Assembly (NCBI RefSeq): GCF_022758145.1
Contig: NZ_JAJVDH010000002.1
Coordinates: 372,001 to 436,000 of the forward strand
Length of the DNA stretch: 64,000 nt
Source: Pontibacter vulgaris
GTDB taxonomy: Bacteria > Bacteroidota > Bacteroidia > Cytophagales > Hymenobacteraceae
Direction: 5' to 3'
The notes beneath the pieces were generated by a model. The model was given only the letters and a program-made list of their open reading frames with translations. It was not told where the DNA came from and did not search any database. This document shows positions 35,504 to 44,270 of this stretch, piece by piece (the stretch's first letter is position 1; each line of letters starts with the position of its first letter). The position numbers and the translations under genes were made by a program.

Positions 35504-36280
35504 TTACCCATAAATGGTTTCTGCAAATTTTTCGAGGGCTTTGCGTGTTTCGTAGGTGCGCTCAAACATGCCCATGTGGCCGGTTTTACCCAGGAAATTA
35601 ACCATGCTGTTGTTAGGTAAGTGGCATTGTTCTAATGCTTTGTCAAGGGGTACGGCATTATCTTCTTTCCCGAAAATAAACAGAACCGGGCATTTTAACT
35701 TTTTCAGCACATCGGTTCTGTCTGCTCTGTCGCGCATGGCAGCAAAGCCCCCGGTTACGCTTTCTTCGGGGGCTTTGCTGCCAATTTTCTTCATGAGTGC
35801 GATCTCGCTACGCAGCCTGTCGCGGTTGCCGCTGTAAAAAAGAGGCTCTATAAACGACTGCATAAATTTCGCTACGCCATGTTTCTTTACAAACTCAATA
35901 GATTTGTTGCGGTTCTCTTTTTTCTCTTCCGTATCGGGTAGGGCAGAGGAGTGGAACATACAAAGGCCGCTGAGCATATTGCCATACTTTTCGGCAAAGG
36001 CCATACTTACATAGCCGCCCATTGAGTGCCCTACAAGTATAAGTTTCTTTACTCCCAAGGTATCAATCTGCTGCTTCACATACTCGGCCATACTTTCCAT
36101 ACTATAATTTGCAACTTCAGCGGTGTTATCGCCAAAGCCGGGCAAGTCGAGGGCTATAGTTCTGAACTTTTTTTGTAGCGGTTTTATGAATTCTGTCCAT
36201 ACTTCTTTGCTCTCAGCAAAGCCATGCAGAAAAACAATTGCCTCGCCGGTTCCGGCATCAGTGTAGGTGGAGTGTGGCAT
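35504..36280 (-). CDS. Alpha/beta-fold hydrolase
   Basis: 258 residues from the ATG at 36280. Oxyanion region FLHGFAES, nucleophile Ser86 in GHSMGG, acid Asp in FGKEDNAVP and His in GKTGHMGMFE complete the triad. It hydrolyses an ester or similar small substrate in the cytoplasm. A longer open frame to 36406 exists, but its first 42 codons come from a repeated palindromic element, so the shorter start is used. Confidence 0.88.
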   Translation of the reverse strand: MPHSTYTDAGTGEAIVFLHGFAESKEVWTEFIKPLQKKFRTIALDLPGFGDNTAEVANYSMESMAEYVKQQIDTLGVKKLILVGHSMGGYVSMAFAEKYGNMLSGLCMFHSSALPDTEEKKENRNKSIEFVKKHGVAKFMQSFIEPLFYSGNRDRLRSEIALMKKIGSKAPEESVTGGFAAMRDRADRTDVLKKLKCPVLFIFGKEDNAVPLDKALEQCHLPNNSMVNFLGKTGHMGMFERTYETRKALEKFAETIYG

Positions 36281-36340
36281 AGTATATAGTTTGTCTCTAT
36301 AATTGGTAAAGATAGTAAATACGGGATATCTGAAGTGCCG

Positions 36341-36385
36341 GGTCAAACCACCCCTGCCCCTCCTTATCCAAGGAGGGGAGTTCTT
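36341..36385. repeat. REP-like palindrome, copy 1
   Basis: Hairpin with arms CCCCTCCTT (36357-36365) and AAGGAGGGG (36370-36378) around ATCC, flanked by GGTCAAA (36341-36347). The same unit occurs inverted at 36512-36550, so the two may pair over about 190 bp. Similar palindromes are widespread between Bacteroidota genes. Confidence 0.75.
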
Positions 36386-36511
36386 ACTCAATTCTTTGAA
36401 TGCCATTCATAATATGAAGCTATAAGGATAAATTTCAACTTAAAATAATCATACTATAGGGATTTTATCTAGCTGTTACATTGATTGCATTTACACCTGA
36501 AATAGTAAGGA

Positions 36512-36550
36512 AGAAATTCCCCTCCTTGGATAAGGAGGGGCAGTTTGACC
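36512..36550. repeat. REP-like palindrome, copy 2 (inverted)
   Basis: The reverse complement of copy 1, with arms CCCCTCCTT (36519-36527) and AAGGAGGGG (36532-36540) and TTTGACC (36544-36550) mirroring GGTCAAA. Confidence 0.75.
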
Positions 36551-36600
36551 ACGTAAACTATAAAACTATAGCAACAACTATAGCATTAGAAGACAAAGCT

Positions 36601-36635
36601 CCCTCTCCTGTTTTTAGGAGAGGGTTGGGGTGAGG
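36601..36635. repeat. REP-like palindrome of a second type
   Basis: Arms CCCTCTCCT (36601-36609) and AGGAGAGGG (36616-36624) followed by TTGGGGTGAGG. It resembles copies 1 and 2 but is a distinct unit. Confidence 0.65.
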
Positions 36636-36652
36636 TAATTCAGACAAATAAA

Positions 36653-36683
36653 AAGCCCTGCAAGTAAAATACCTGCAGGGCTT
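36653..36683 (-). terminator. Terminator after dxs
   Basis: A 10-bp stem (AAGCCCTGCA 36653-36662 with TGCAGGGCTT 36674-36683) and a T-rich tail on the minus strand, 38 bp past the dxs stop. Confidence 0.8.
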
Positions 36684-36720
36684 ATATTTAGTATCTAAGA
36701 TCTAAGTACTAATGTCTGAA

Positions 36721-38637
36721 TTATACTTTAACAGCTACCCCAATCATTTCACGAACGGTGCGCTCGATGTCTTCCGGGGCAAAGCCAGCTTCGCGGTGCA
36801 GTTCCAGTTGCGAGCCGTGCTCATAGATCACATCAGCCATACCCAGGCGTTTAACCTGAGAAGTATAACCATTGTCAACCATAAACTCCAGCACAGCACT
36901 ACCGAAACCACCCTGCAGGCAACCATCTTCTACGGTAATTACTTTATCATACTTTGCAAAGATGTGGTGCAGTAGCTCAGCATCCAGCGGCTTGGCGTAG
37001 CGCATGTCGTAATGACCTGGTGTGATGCCATCAAGTGCAAGTTTTTTGCAAACGTCTACGGCATAGTTACCAATGTGGCCAAAAGTAAGTATGGCTACTT
37101 CTTCGCCTTCCTGTATGGTGCGGCCTTTACCAACCTGTTGCAATTCAAGCGGCGTGCGCCAGTTCGGCATAACACCTTCACCACGCGGGTAACGGATCGT
37201 GAACGGACCCATATTATCCTGCGAGGCAGTATACATCATGTTGCGCAGTTCCTGCTCGTTCATAGGGGCAGCTACCACCATGTTCGGTATGCAGCGCATG
37301 TAAGCAATGTCGTAAGCGCCATGGTGTGTAGGGCCATCGGCACCAGCAAATCCAGCTCTGTCTAAACAGAAAACAACGTTAAGGTTCTGCAGACATACAT
37401 CATGTACTACCTGATCGTAGCCGCGCTGCATAAACGTACTGTAAATATTGCAGAACGGGATTAAGCCCTGGGTAGCTAAACCGGCAGAAAATGTTACCGC
37501 ATGCTGTTCGGCAATACCCACGTCAAATGCACGGTCCGGCATGGCAGCCATCATAATATTAAGCGAGCAACCAGAAGGCATGGCAGGCGTAACCCCCATG
37601 ATCTTTGGATTTTTCTCAGCAAGCTCAACTATAGTATGGCCAAACACATCCTGGTACTTAGGCGGCTGCGGCTTTTCCGGAACAGTTTTATAGATCTCAC
37701 CGGTAATCTTATCGAACAAACCTGGCGCGTGCCATTTGGTCTGATCTTTTTCGGCAAGGGCAAAGCCTTTCCCTTTTGTAGTTACACAATGCAGAATTTT
37801 CGGGCCCGGGATATGTTTCAGATCTTCCATTACCGATACCAGATGATTAATATCATGACCATCAATAGGGCCGAAGTAGCGGAATTTCAGGCTCTCGAAC
37901 AGGTTGCTCTGCTTAAGTAAGGTAGCCTTTACACCACTCTCAATTTTAGAAGCAATCTGCTGTGCATTCGGGCCAAACTTACTGATCTTGCCCAGTACAT
38001 TCCAGATCTCGTCGCGCACTTTGTTGTAAGTGCGGGAAGTGGTAATATCGGTTAAATATTCTTTCAGAGCACCCACGTTCGGGTCTATGCTCATGCAGTT
38101 ATCGTTAAGCACCACCAGCAGGTTGGCATTGGCAACACCGGCGTGGTTCAGCGCCTCGAAAGCCATGCCACCCGTCATGGCGCCATCGCCTATAACGGCT
38201 ATGTGCTGGCGCTTGTCTTCGTGTTTATACTGGGAGGCAACAGCCATACCCAGCGCCGCCGAAATAGACGTGCTCGAGTGGCCTACGCCAAAAGTATCAT
38301 ACTCGCTTTCTTTACGCTTCGGGAAACCAGACAGCCCGCCATACTTGCGGTTTGTATGGAAATTATCGCGGCGGCCGGTTAATATTTTATGCCCGTATGC
38401 CTGGTGGCCTACATCCCAAACCAGCTGGTCGTAAGGAGTATTAAACACATAATGCAGTGCGGTAGTTAACTCTACTACGCCAAGGCTTGCACCAAAATGC
38501 CCGCCATGTATCGACACCACATCAATAATATATTGTCTCAGCTCCTGGCATACCTGCAACAACTGCTCCGGCTTAAGCTTCCGCAGGTCTTCAGGTGTGT
38601 TGATGGAGGCAAGCAGCTCCCCGGGTTTGATGATCAT
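36721..38637 (-). CDS. dxs: 1-deoxy-D-xylulose-5-phosphate synthase
   Basis: 638 residues from the ATG at 38637. The thiamine diphosphate motif runs from G150-D151-G152 (GDGAMTGGMAFEALNHAG) to LNDN at 177-180. The transketolase-like central region carries the catalytic EQHAVTFSAG and the C-terminal domain is intact. It condenses pyruvate and glyceraldehyde 3-phosphate, the first step of the MEP isoprenoid pathway. A TTG start at 38664 is possible but would add nine residues. Confidence 0.96.
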   Translation of the reverse strand: MIIKPGELLASINTPEDLRKLKPEQLLQVCQELRQYIIDVVSIHGGHFGASLGVVELTTALHYVFNTPYDQLVWDVGHQAYGHKILTGRRDNFHTNRKYGGLSGFPKRKESEYDTFGVGHSSTSISAALGMAVASQYKHEDKRQHIAVIGDGAMTGGMAFEALNHAGVANANLLVVLNDNCMSIDPNVGALKEYLTDITTSRTYNKVRDEIWNVLGKISKFGPNAQQIASKIESGVKATLLKQSNLFESLKFRYFGPIDGHDINHLVSVMEDLKHIPGPKILHCVTTKGKGFALAEKDQTKWHAPGLFDKITGEIYKTVPEKPQPPKYQDVFGHTIVELAEKNPKIMGVTPAMPSGCSLNIMMAAMPDRAFDVGIAEQHAVTFSAGLATQGLIPFCNIYSTFMQRGYDQVVHDVCLQNLNVVFCLDRAGFAGADGPTHHGAYDIAYMRCIPNMVVAAPMNEQELRNMMYTASQDNMGPFTIRYPRGEGVMPNWRTPLELQQVGKGRTIQEGEEVAILTFGHIGNYAVDVCKKLALDGITPGHYDMRYAKPLDAELLHHIFAKYDKVITVEDGCLQGGFGSAVLEFMVDNGYTSQVKRLGMADVIYEHGSQLELHREAGFAPEDIERTVREMIGVAVKV

Positions 38638-39031
38638 AGAATTGTCTTTATAGACCTCTAACAAAAATAAATCGCAATAGTTTGCAAAGTGTATACTTTG
38701 TATCTATCGGACAAAACGTAAAGTTAGTAAAATTAAAAAACACAGGAAGCTTTTACATTACTTTAGCAACCAGTAGCTAAACGCAGGCACCGTAAGTATA
38801 AGTATAGCGTAATCTCTATGTATTTTGTTATCTTTTTTTGTAATTGCTTGAATTTCAGTTTTATCAGGCGTTGATGGTGAGTGTATGATGCTTATACTTG
38901 CACTAGGAAGAAGTAGTTATGAACCTTGTACCAGCAGATAGCAGTTGTTGTAAAAGTGGCTTGCTGCCTATCTGCCAAAAATGATTACTTTTGCACACAG
39001 CGCTGCAGCGCGCCTTTAAAGCATTGTACAG
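38638..39031. other. Divergent control region, dxs and scpA
   Basis: No gene in 394 bp. It holds the scpA promoter and four AAGTATA heptamers, two of them in a near-tandem pair around 38793-38805. Confidence 0.65.
38961..38993 (+). promoter_or_regulatory. Promoter of scpA
   Basis: TTG (38961-38963) and TACTTTTG (38986-38993) with a 22-nt spacer. The -7 box lies 38 bp before the GTG start. Confidence 0.6.
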
Positions 39032-39802
39032 GTGAGTTTTGAAATAAAATTATCGTTGTTCGAAGGTCCTTTCGATCTGCTGCTCTTCTTCATAGAGCGC
39101 GACGAGCTGGACATCCATGATATTCCGATCTTCCAGATCACGAATGAGTTTATGGATTACATACGCCAGTTGGAGCAGCTGAACATAGAAGTGGCCAGCG
39201 ACTTTATACTTACGGCTGCCACTTTAATGCGCATAAAGGCTAAAATGCTGTTGCCCCGCACCGAGAAAGACGAACAAGGCAACGAGATTGACCCGCGACA
39301 GGAGCTGGTCCAGCATCTGCTGGAATACAAAAAGTATAAAACTGCCACGCCTATACTTTCCGAAATGGAGGATATGCGCCTTGCCCAGGAAAACCGCGGT
39401 AACATACACGAAGAACTGCAGCAGATTGCCAACGCCAACCACTTTGAGTATGAGCTTCAGGACCTGAGCCTGTATAAGCTGATGCGTGTGTTTGATAAAG
39501 TGATGACGCGCTTTGAGGAAGAGCAAAACCGACCGAAGCATACCATCATTCAGTACCCTTATACGATAGAAGATCAGCGCGATTACATTCTGAAAGAGAT
39601 CCAGGCAAAATCAAAAATGAGTTTCTCCGAGATCATTTCAGCCTTCCCCGATAAGATCGGTATGATCTTTAACTTCCTGGCTATACTTGATATGCTGCAG
39701 CTAAACCTGATTGGAGTGGAAGTTGGCGATGGCTTTAATGATTTTACTATTACCATTGCCGATGGCGATGCTACGCAGGTAACGCAACTGTTCGTCGAAT
39801 AA
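39032..39802 (+). CDS. scpA: Segregation and condensation protein ScpA
   Basis: 256 residues with a GTG start chosen because MSFEIKLSLFEGPFDLLLFFIERDELDI is the canonical N-terminus. ScpA is the kleisin that binds Smc and ScpB in chromosome condensation. The C-terminal winged-helix part (FSEIISAFPDKIGMIFNFLAILDML) is intact. scpB is not nearby. Confidence 0.93.
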   Translation: MSFEIKLSLFEGPFDLLLFFIERDELDIHDIPIFQITNEFMDYIRQLEQLNIEVASDFILTAATLMRIKAKMLLPRTEKDEQGNEIDPRQELVQHLLEYKKYKTATPILSEMEDMRLAQENRGNIHEELQQIANANHFEYELQDLSLYKLMRVFDKVMTRFEEEQNRPKHTIIQYPYTIEDQRDYILKEIQAKSKMSFSEIISAFPDKIGMIFNFLAILDMLQLNLIGVEVGDGFNDFTITIADGDATQVTQLFVE

Positions 39803-39856
39803 GGACTGGTTTCAGGAACTGATAAGGCTTTATACTTTCAAAGTTGATATCCTTCC

Positions 39857-39901
39857 GACCTCCGAGCGTTTGCAAAACCTCGGAGCGTCTATGCCAATGC
39901 C
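39857..39901. repeat. Structured intergenic repeat, copy B
   Basis: Opposite strand relative to copy A. Stem TCCGAG (39861-39866) with CTCGGA (39879-39884) around CGTTTGCAAAAC, then GCGTCTATGCCAATGCC. Two stem base pairs differ from copy A, each with a matching change in the other arm; the loop is identical. A second hairpin follows, GCGTC (39885-39889) with GACGC (39911-39915). Confidence 0.7.
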
Positions 39902-39970
39902 TTCGCTTCGGACGCTACTAGGTTTAAACCATTCTCAATTATTATACTTCACCATTCATCATTCCCGGCG

Positions 39971-39978
39971 TACCTTTG
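39971..39978 (+). promoter_or_regulatory. -7 box for the FAD monooxygenase gene
   Basis: TACCTTTG fits TAnnTTTG, 24 bp before the ATG at 40002. Confidence 0.55.
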
Positions 39979-40001
39979 CAGCAGAAGTATAAAGTATAGG
40001 T

Positions 40002-41144
40002 ATGAAAGTTATAGTTATAGGTGGTGGAATAGGAGGTCTTTGTGCAGCCATTGCACTGCAGAAACAAGGTGTAGAAACTATAGTTTACGAGGCGGCACCC
40101 GAACTTAAACCGGTAGGAGCCGGCGTTGGGTTGGCAGCAAATGCCATACAAGGCCTTGCAAGATTAGGCGTTGCTGATGCCGTAATTGCCCGGGGCAAAG
40201 AACTGGAAGCCCTCACCATATTCGACGAGCATAATAACATCATCACTAACCAGGATACAAGACCACTCAGCCGGAAATATGGCATCAGTAACTTTGTAAT
40301 TCACCGCGCTGACCTGCACGATGTGCTGGCTCAGAACCTGAAACCCGGCACTTTATACCTGAACAAACGCTGCCAAAGTATAGATCAGAAAAACGATAAA
40401 GTACATGTATACTTTACAGATGGAACTGATGCTACTGCCGATCTGCTGATTGCCGCCGATGGAATAAACTCTGTAGTAAGGCAGCAGTTGTTGCCGGAGA
40501 GCAAACCACGCTACGCCGGTTATACTTGCTGGCGTGGTGTTATCGAAAATCCGGGAGTTAAGCTGAATACCATGATCTCTGCCGAAACCTGGGCGCCACA
40601 GGGCAGGGTTGGAATGGCGCCGTTGCCGGGTAAAAGAATTTACTGGTATGCCTGCATTAATGCACCGGAGCAGGACGAGCGCATGCGCCAAATGACTCCT
40701 GAACAATTAGCCGGGCATTTTACCGGAGTGCATGAACCCGTGCAAGCTGTGTTAGCCGCTACCAAGCCTAACCAAATGATATGGGGAGATATAGCCGACC
40801 TGAAACCGCTGGATAAGTTTGTATATAACCGCATCGTTTTACTGGGTGATGCGGCGCATGCTACTACACCCAACATGGGGCAAGGTGCCTGCCAGGCAAT
40901 TGAAGATGCCGTAGTGCTGGGGCAGTGCCTGGAGCAGGAGACAAGTATAGCCAAAGCCTTAGCCAACTACGAAAAACGCAGGCTAGTCCGCACAGCAAAA
41001 GTTATTCGTATGTCCCGGATGCTGGGCTGGGTGTCGCAGTGGGAAAACCCGTTGTTGATCGGGCTACGAAATGCTGTTTTCAGAGCTACGCCGGCTTTTG
41101 TAACGCAGCGGCAGATGGAGGATCTGTATAAGGTAGACTTTTAA
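40002..41144 (+). CDS. FAD-dependent monooxygenase
   Basis: 380 residues. The N-terminal GGGIGGLCAAIAL loop and E29-type acidic end bind the FAD ADP moiety. DG in LLIAADGINSVVR and GDAAHATTPNMGQGACQAIEDA form the FAD/NAD(P)H motifs of aromatic or tetracycline-type monooxygenases. Substrate unknown; TetX-like antibiotic modification cannot be separated from metabolic hydroxylation by sequence alone. Confidence 0.87.
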   Translation: MKVIVIGGGIGGLCAAIALQKQGVETIVYEAAPELKPVGAGVGLAANAIQGLARLGVADAVIARGKELEALTIFDEHNNIITNQDTRPLSRKYGISNFVIHRADLHDVLAQNLKPGTLYLNKRCQSIDQKNDKVHVYFTDGTDATADLLIAADGINSVVRQQLLPESKPRYAGYTCWRGVIENPGVKLNTMISAETWAPQGRVGMAPLPGKRIYWYACINAPEQDERMRQMTPEQLAGHFTGVHEPVQAVLAATKPNQMIWGDIADLKPLDKFVYNRIVLLGDAAHATTPNMGQGACQAIEDAVVLGQCLEQETSIAKALANYEKRRLVRTAKVIRMSRMLGWVSQWENPLLIGLRNAVFRATPAFVTQRQMEDLYKVDF

Positions 41145-41154
41145 GCTATCAGGG

Positions 41155-41177
41155 CCTGATTTAATAAGATAATCAGG
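41155..41177 (+). terminator. Weak terminator after monooxygenase
   Basis: A 7-bp stem (CCTGATT 41155-41161 with AATCAGG 41171-41177) followed by ATTTATACTTT. Confidence 0.4.
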
Positions 41178-41200
41178 ATTTATACTTTGTACTAATTAGT

Positions 41201-41893
41201 TTAGGTGCAGCTATAAAAGGTAAGTATAGCTCCTTTATCTGCTTTCTTAATTTTTACCTCCTGTACAGCATCGGCACCTATCATTATCCGGTTTATAAGC
41301 CAGTACACTTCATTGAATGTGAGCTTGAAGGTATAGGTAAAATCGTGGCAGTCGTCAGAGAAAGTATATTCCTCCACTAATCCTTTGGGATAAGTTTTGA
41401 TGATGGTTTCATACTTTATAGTATGGCCTTGTACAACCTCGCTTTTAGGAATAGTTTTCGTGGCTGGTTTGCCAAATGTAGCAGCATAGTAGGCCTCTTC
41501 ATCATGATTACCCAACTCCAGTCCTTTATACTTAGATAGCATCCCATCAAATACATAACCTATTATAGTACCTGCCTTCACTTTAACCCAATGCCCCTGC
41601 AAGCTTAAAAAACCTTCGTTGAAATCAGGTACAGTTATTTGCAATGGCTGGGCATCAAGTGTGTCCGTCACAACAATTATAACAGTGTTATACTTTAACT
41701 TAGCCAGCACAGGTGCCTGTAAAGACGGTTCGGTTCTGATGTTAGCTCCAGTGGTTGGAGCTACAAACAGTTTATCGCTTGGTTGGTAGCTTTCTGCTGC
41801 AAAAGTAAGTTGCGGCAGAAAGCCGATAAAAAGGAAGAGAAGCGAAGCAATCATTTGGGATACTGCTATCAGATAGGGCTTAGAGGACTGCAT
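41201..41893 (-). CDS. Exported protein with SH3-like domain
   Basis: 230 residues with a signal segment to about residue 33 (ending TFAAES). The first domain (about 42-120) has ANIRTEPSLQAPVLAKLKYN and HWVKVKAGTIIGYVFDG, a bacterial SH3 (SH3b) pattern. The C-terminal part is of unknown type. It lies before, and in the same direction as, the next gene's end. Function unknown. Confidence 0.7.
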   Translation of the reverse strand: MQSSKPYLIAVSQMIASLLFLFIGFLPQLTFAAESYQPSDKLFVAPTTGANIRTEPSLQAPVLAKLKYNTVIIVVTDTLDAQPLQITVPDFNEGFLSLQGHWVKVKAGTIIGYVFDGMLSKYKGLELGNHDEEAYYAATFGKPATKTIPKSEVVQGHTIKYETIIKTYPKGLVEEYTFSDDCHDFTYTFKLTFNEVYWLINRIMIGADAVQEVKIKKADKGAILTFYSCT

Positions 41894-41978
41894 AGAGGTG
41901 AAAAGGTTAAGGATAACTTTTGGGTGTACTGTTTTGTATCAAACAGTGGGTACAATCTCAAAGCCCGCCTTGGCAAGT

Positions 41979-42608
41979 TTATTCAACTACGCCGCTAAAT
42001 TTTCCATTTTTAATCTTGTAAACTTCCCAGTATTCTCCTGTCGGATCGTACCAGCCGTAGGCTGTACCGGCAAAATTGATTGTGAGAACATTTTGCTCAT
42101 GATTATTAACCAAGGCCTTTTCTACATTAATCCTGAAGTTATCATTGATGACATCATTAAAAATAACGTTCGTGTTGTTAACCAATACCCTTGCCCCATC
42201 AAAATCACTATAAAAGTTGTCCGCCTCAAGCTTTGCCGAAGTATACTTCCATCTTCTGTTCCAGTGAAGCGAATCCTGATCCTGTAATATCAGTAATCCG
42301 GGATTTGTCTCATTTTTATAAAAATGCAACCCTAATTGAAGCGTATCCCCATTTTCCAGTTCCACATCAAAGGTAATTCCGCGCGACAACTGTATTTCCC
42401 CATTCCCCATTAATTGCCACCCAGACTCTGCATGTGAAATGGTAGCCTGCTTTGCAGAAGTGGAGTAGTTTTTTGTTGAATTTGTACGTTCTATTTCAAA
42501 CGAAATATCTCCATTGTCTTCTAAAGTAGGGCTTACTTCGTTTTCATTGCACCCGGATAGCCCAATGATGGTCAATAAGATTACGAGTAGTCTGTGTAGG
42601 ATTCTCAT
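41979..42608 (-). CDS. Lipoprotein of unknown function
   Basis: 209 residues, lipobox IGLSGC with Cys at 20. The mature part is beta-rich with many Asn and Asp residues, including LHFYKNETNPGLLIL and AYGWYDPTGEYWEVYKI. No family recognised. It carries an AAGTATACTT palindrome inside its coding region (42239-42248). Confidence 0.65.
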   Translation of the reverse strand: MRILHRLLVILLTIIGLSGCNENEVSPTLEDNGDISFEIERTNSTKNYSTSAKQATISHAESGWQLMGNGEIQLSRGITFDVELENGDTLQLGLHFYKNETNPGLLILQDQDSLHWNRRWKYTSAKLEADNFYSDFDGARVLVNNTNVIFNDVINDNFRINVEKALVNNHEQNVLTINFAGTAYGWYDPTGEYWEVYKIKNGKFSGVVE

Positions 42609-43033
42609 ATATAAGGCTTTATCTTATGTATACTTGAACATTCTACTTGCTATGATCCATAATATGCCTCTGTAGTTGCATGCTTACTTTTAACAGTAGC
42701 TAACAAATACTGTCAGGTGGAATCAAAAGCCTTACAAGAATTATTTTAAACTTTTTTGTGATTAAATATCAGGGTAATTTTTATATAGTATAAACTCTAT
42801 ATAAAAAATTTATCCCGAAACAAAAGAGCTGCCCTGTTCTCCAGGTCAGCTCATTACTTACTCATTTTAACAACGAGCTACAGATTTCCTAATCCGCGTA
42901 CACCACCGCTAAATAAAAAACGGGGACTAAGAAGTCCCCGTCAGATAGTTTCCGGACTGGGAAGTCCGGAAGAGCAAATTTTACTATTTATCAGTCTTTT
43001 GTCCTTTGTCTAAAAAACTTTTGTCAAAGAAAA
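42609..43033. other. Intergenic region with three hairpins
   Basis: 425 bp with no gene. A stem with arms GAGCTG and CAGCTC (42826-42852, one mismatch) and two tandem hairpins (42920-42971) occupy the right part; the left part is AT-rich. Confidence 0.6.
42920..42971 (-). terminator. Tandem hairpins, asd terminator
   Basis: Two stems, ACGGGGACT/AGTCCCCGT (42920-42941) and TTCCGGACT/AGTCCGGAA (42950-42971), share the inner GGACT and AGTCC ends. On the minus strand the leftmost hairpin is followed by TTTTTTATTT, making a terminator for asd. Confidence 0.75.
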
Positions 43034-44023
43034 CTACACCAGCGCGTGCTTCACCAGATATTCCGCGATCTGTACAGCATTGGTAGCAGCGCCTTTGCGC
43101 AGGTTATCCGCCACGATCCACATGTTCAGGGTGCGTGGCTGGGTTTCGTCCAGGCGTACACGGCCTACGAGTACTTCGTCTTTGCCGTGCGCGTCCTTCG
43201 GCATCGGGTACTGCAGGTTTTTCACGTCGTCTACCACTTTCACGCCTTCGGTTTCGCCAAGCAAGCGGTATACTTCATCTAAGGTAAAATCCTTCTCAAA
43301 CTCCACATTCACCGACTCCGAGTGGCCACCCATTACCGGAATACGCACCGCTGTAGCGGTTACCCGGATAGAGTCGTCGCCCATGATCTTCTTGGTTTCG
43401 AGGGTCATCTTCATCTCCTCCTTGGTATAGCCGTTGTCTTGGAACACATCAATGTGCGGCAGCACGTTCAGGTCGATAGTATAAGGGTAAGCTTTCTCGC
43501 CTTCTTTGCCGGTACGCTCGTTCATCAGTTGTTCTACAGCCTTTACGCCCGTACCTGTTACTGATTGGTAGGTACTTACAACTATACGCTTTGCCTTTAG
43601 CTCTTCGTGCAGCTTGTTCAGGGCCACCACCATTTGTATGGTAGAGCAGTTTGGGTTAGCGATGATCTTATCTTCTTTGGTCAGTTCTTTGGCATTTATT
43701 TCCGGCACTACCAGCTTTTTGGTAGGGTCCATGCGCCACGCCGATGAGTTATCAACTACAACAGTACCAACTGCGGCAAACTTTGGAGCCCACTCTGTAG
43801 AAGTGCTTCCGCCGGCAGAGAATATGGCAATTTGTGGGGCAGCCGCAATCGCGTCCTGCATCCCGATAACCTTTATCTGTTTACCCTTAAACTCCATCTG
43901 TTTACCAACAGACTTCTCAGAAGCAACCAACATCAACTCTGTTACCGGGAAGTTACGCTCCGCCAGTACTTTCAAAATTTCGCCGCCTACCAATCCGGTG
44001 GCGCCTACTACTGCTACTTTCAT
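43034..44023 (-). CDS. asd: Aspartate-semialdehyde dehydrogenase
   Basis: 329 residues. The nucleotide loop is GATGLVGGEILKVL at 7-20, the catalytic Cys126 is in NPNCSTIQ, and the proton-relay His234 is in GGHSESVNVE. It reduces aspartyl phosphate to the semialdehyde, the branch point to Lys, Met, Thr and diaminopimelate. It stands alone. Confidence 0.95.
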   Translation of the reverse strand: MKVAVVGATGLVGGEILKVLAERNFPVTELMLVASEKSVGKQMEFKGKQIKVIGMQDAIAAAPQIAIFSAGGSTSTEWAPKFAAVGTVVVDNSSAWRMDPTKKLVVPEINAKELTKEDKIIANPNCSTIQMVVALNKLHEELKAKRIVVSTYQSVTGTGVKAVEQLMNERTGKEGEKAYPYTIDLNVLPHIDVFQDNGYTKEEMKMTLETKKIMGDDSIRVTATAVRIPVMGGHSESVNVEFEKDFTLDEVYRLLGETEGVKVVDDVKNLQYPMPKDAHGKDEVLVGRVRLDETQPRTLNMWIVADNLRKGAATNAVQIAEYLVKHALV

Positions 44024-44182
44024 TTAAGGTATTTATTTAATGTGCTAATTTGCTAATGTATTAATCGTTAGTCGTTTATTGCTGATTGTTATTTCTGCAT
44101 GCTCTAACTCTTCGACTCTCTAACTAACGCCACGGCCTCGCGTAAAAGTTCTCAATTTTACCAGGGTTGTTGCAGTTGCTCC

Positions 44183-44215
44183 AGACCTGGCAGCGTGCCA
44201 AGCTTCTGCAAGCGT
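44183..44215. repeat. Structured intergenic repeat, diverged copy C
   Basis: AGACCTGGCAG (44183-44193) is identical to the left arm of copy A hairpin 1, and the next about 20 nt align with many matches, though the outer right arm has decayed. GCAG still pairs with CTGC. It lies between asd and the lamin-tail gene. Confidence 0.45.
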
Positions 44216-44270
44216 CTTCATCATGCAAGAGCGGCTGCGAAGTTCGTAAGTTTTCAGCACAAATGTATAC

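Larger units (their letters stand above)
36281..36720. other. Repeat-rich intergenic region upstream of hydrolase
   Basis: Contains a palindromic repeat pair in opposite orientation (36341-36385 and 36512-36550), a third palindrome (36601-36635) and the dxs terminator. No gene. Confidence 0.7.

Noticed and set aside
36281..36406. N-terminal extension of the alpha/beta hydrolase
   Set aside because: The 42 extra codons come from a REP-like palindrome, not from the hydrolase family.
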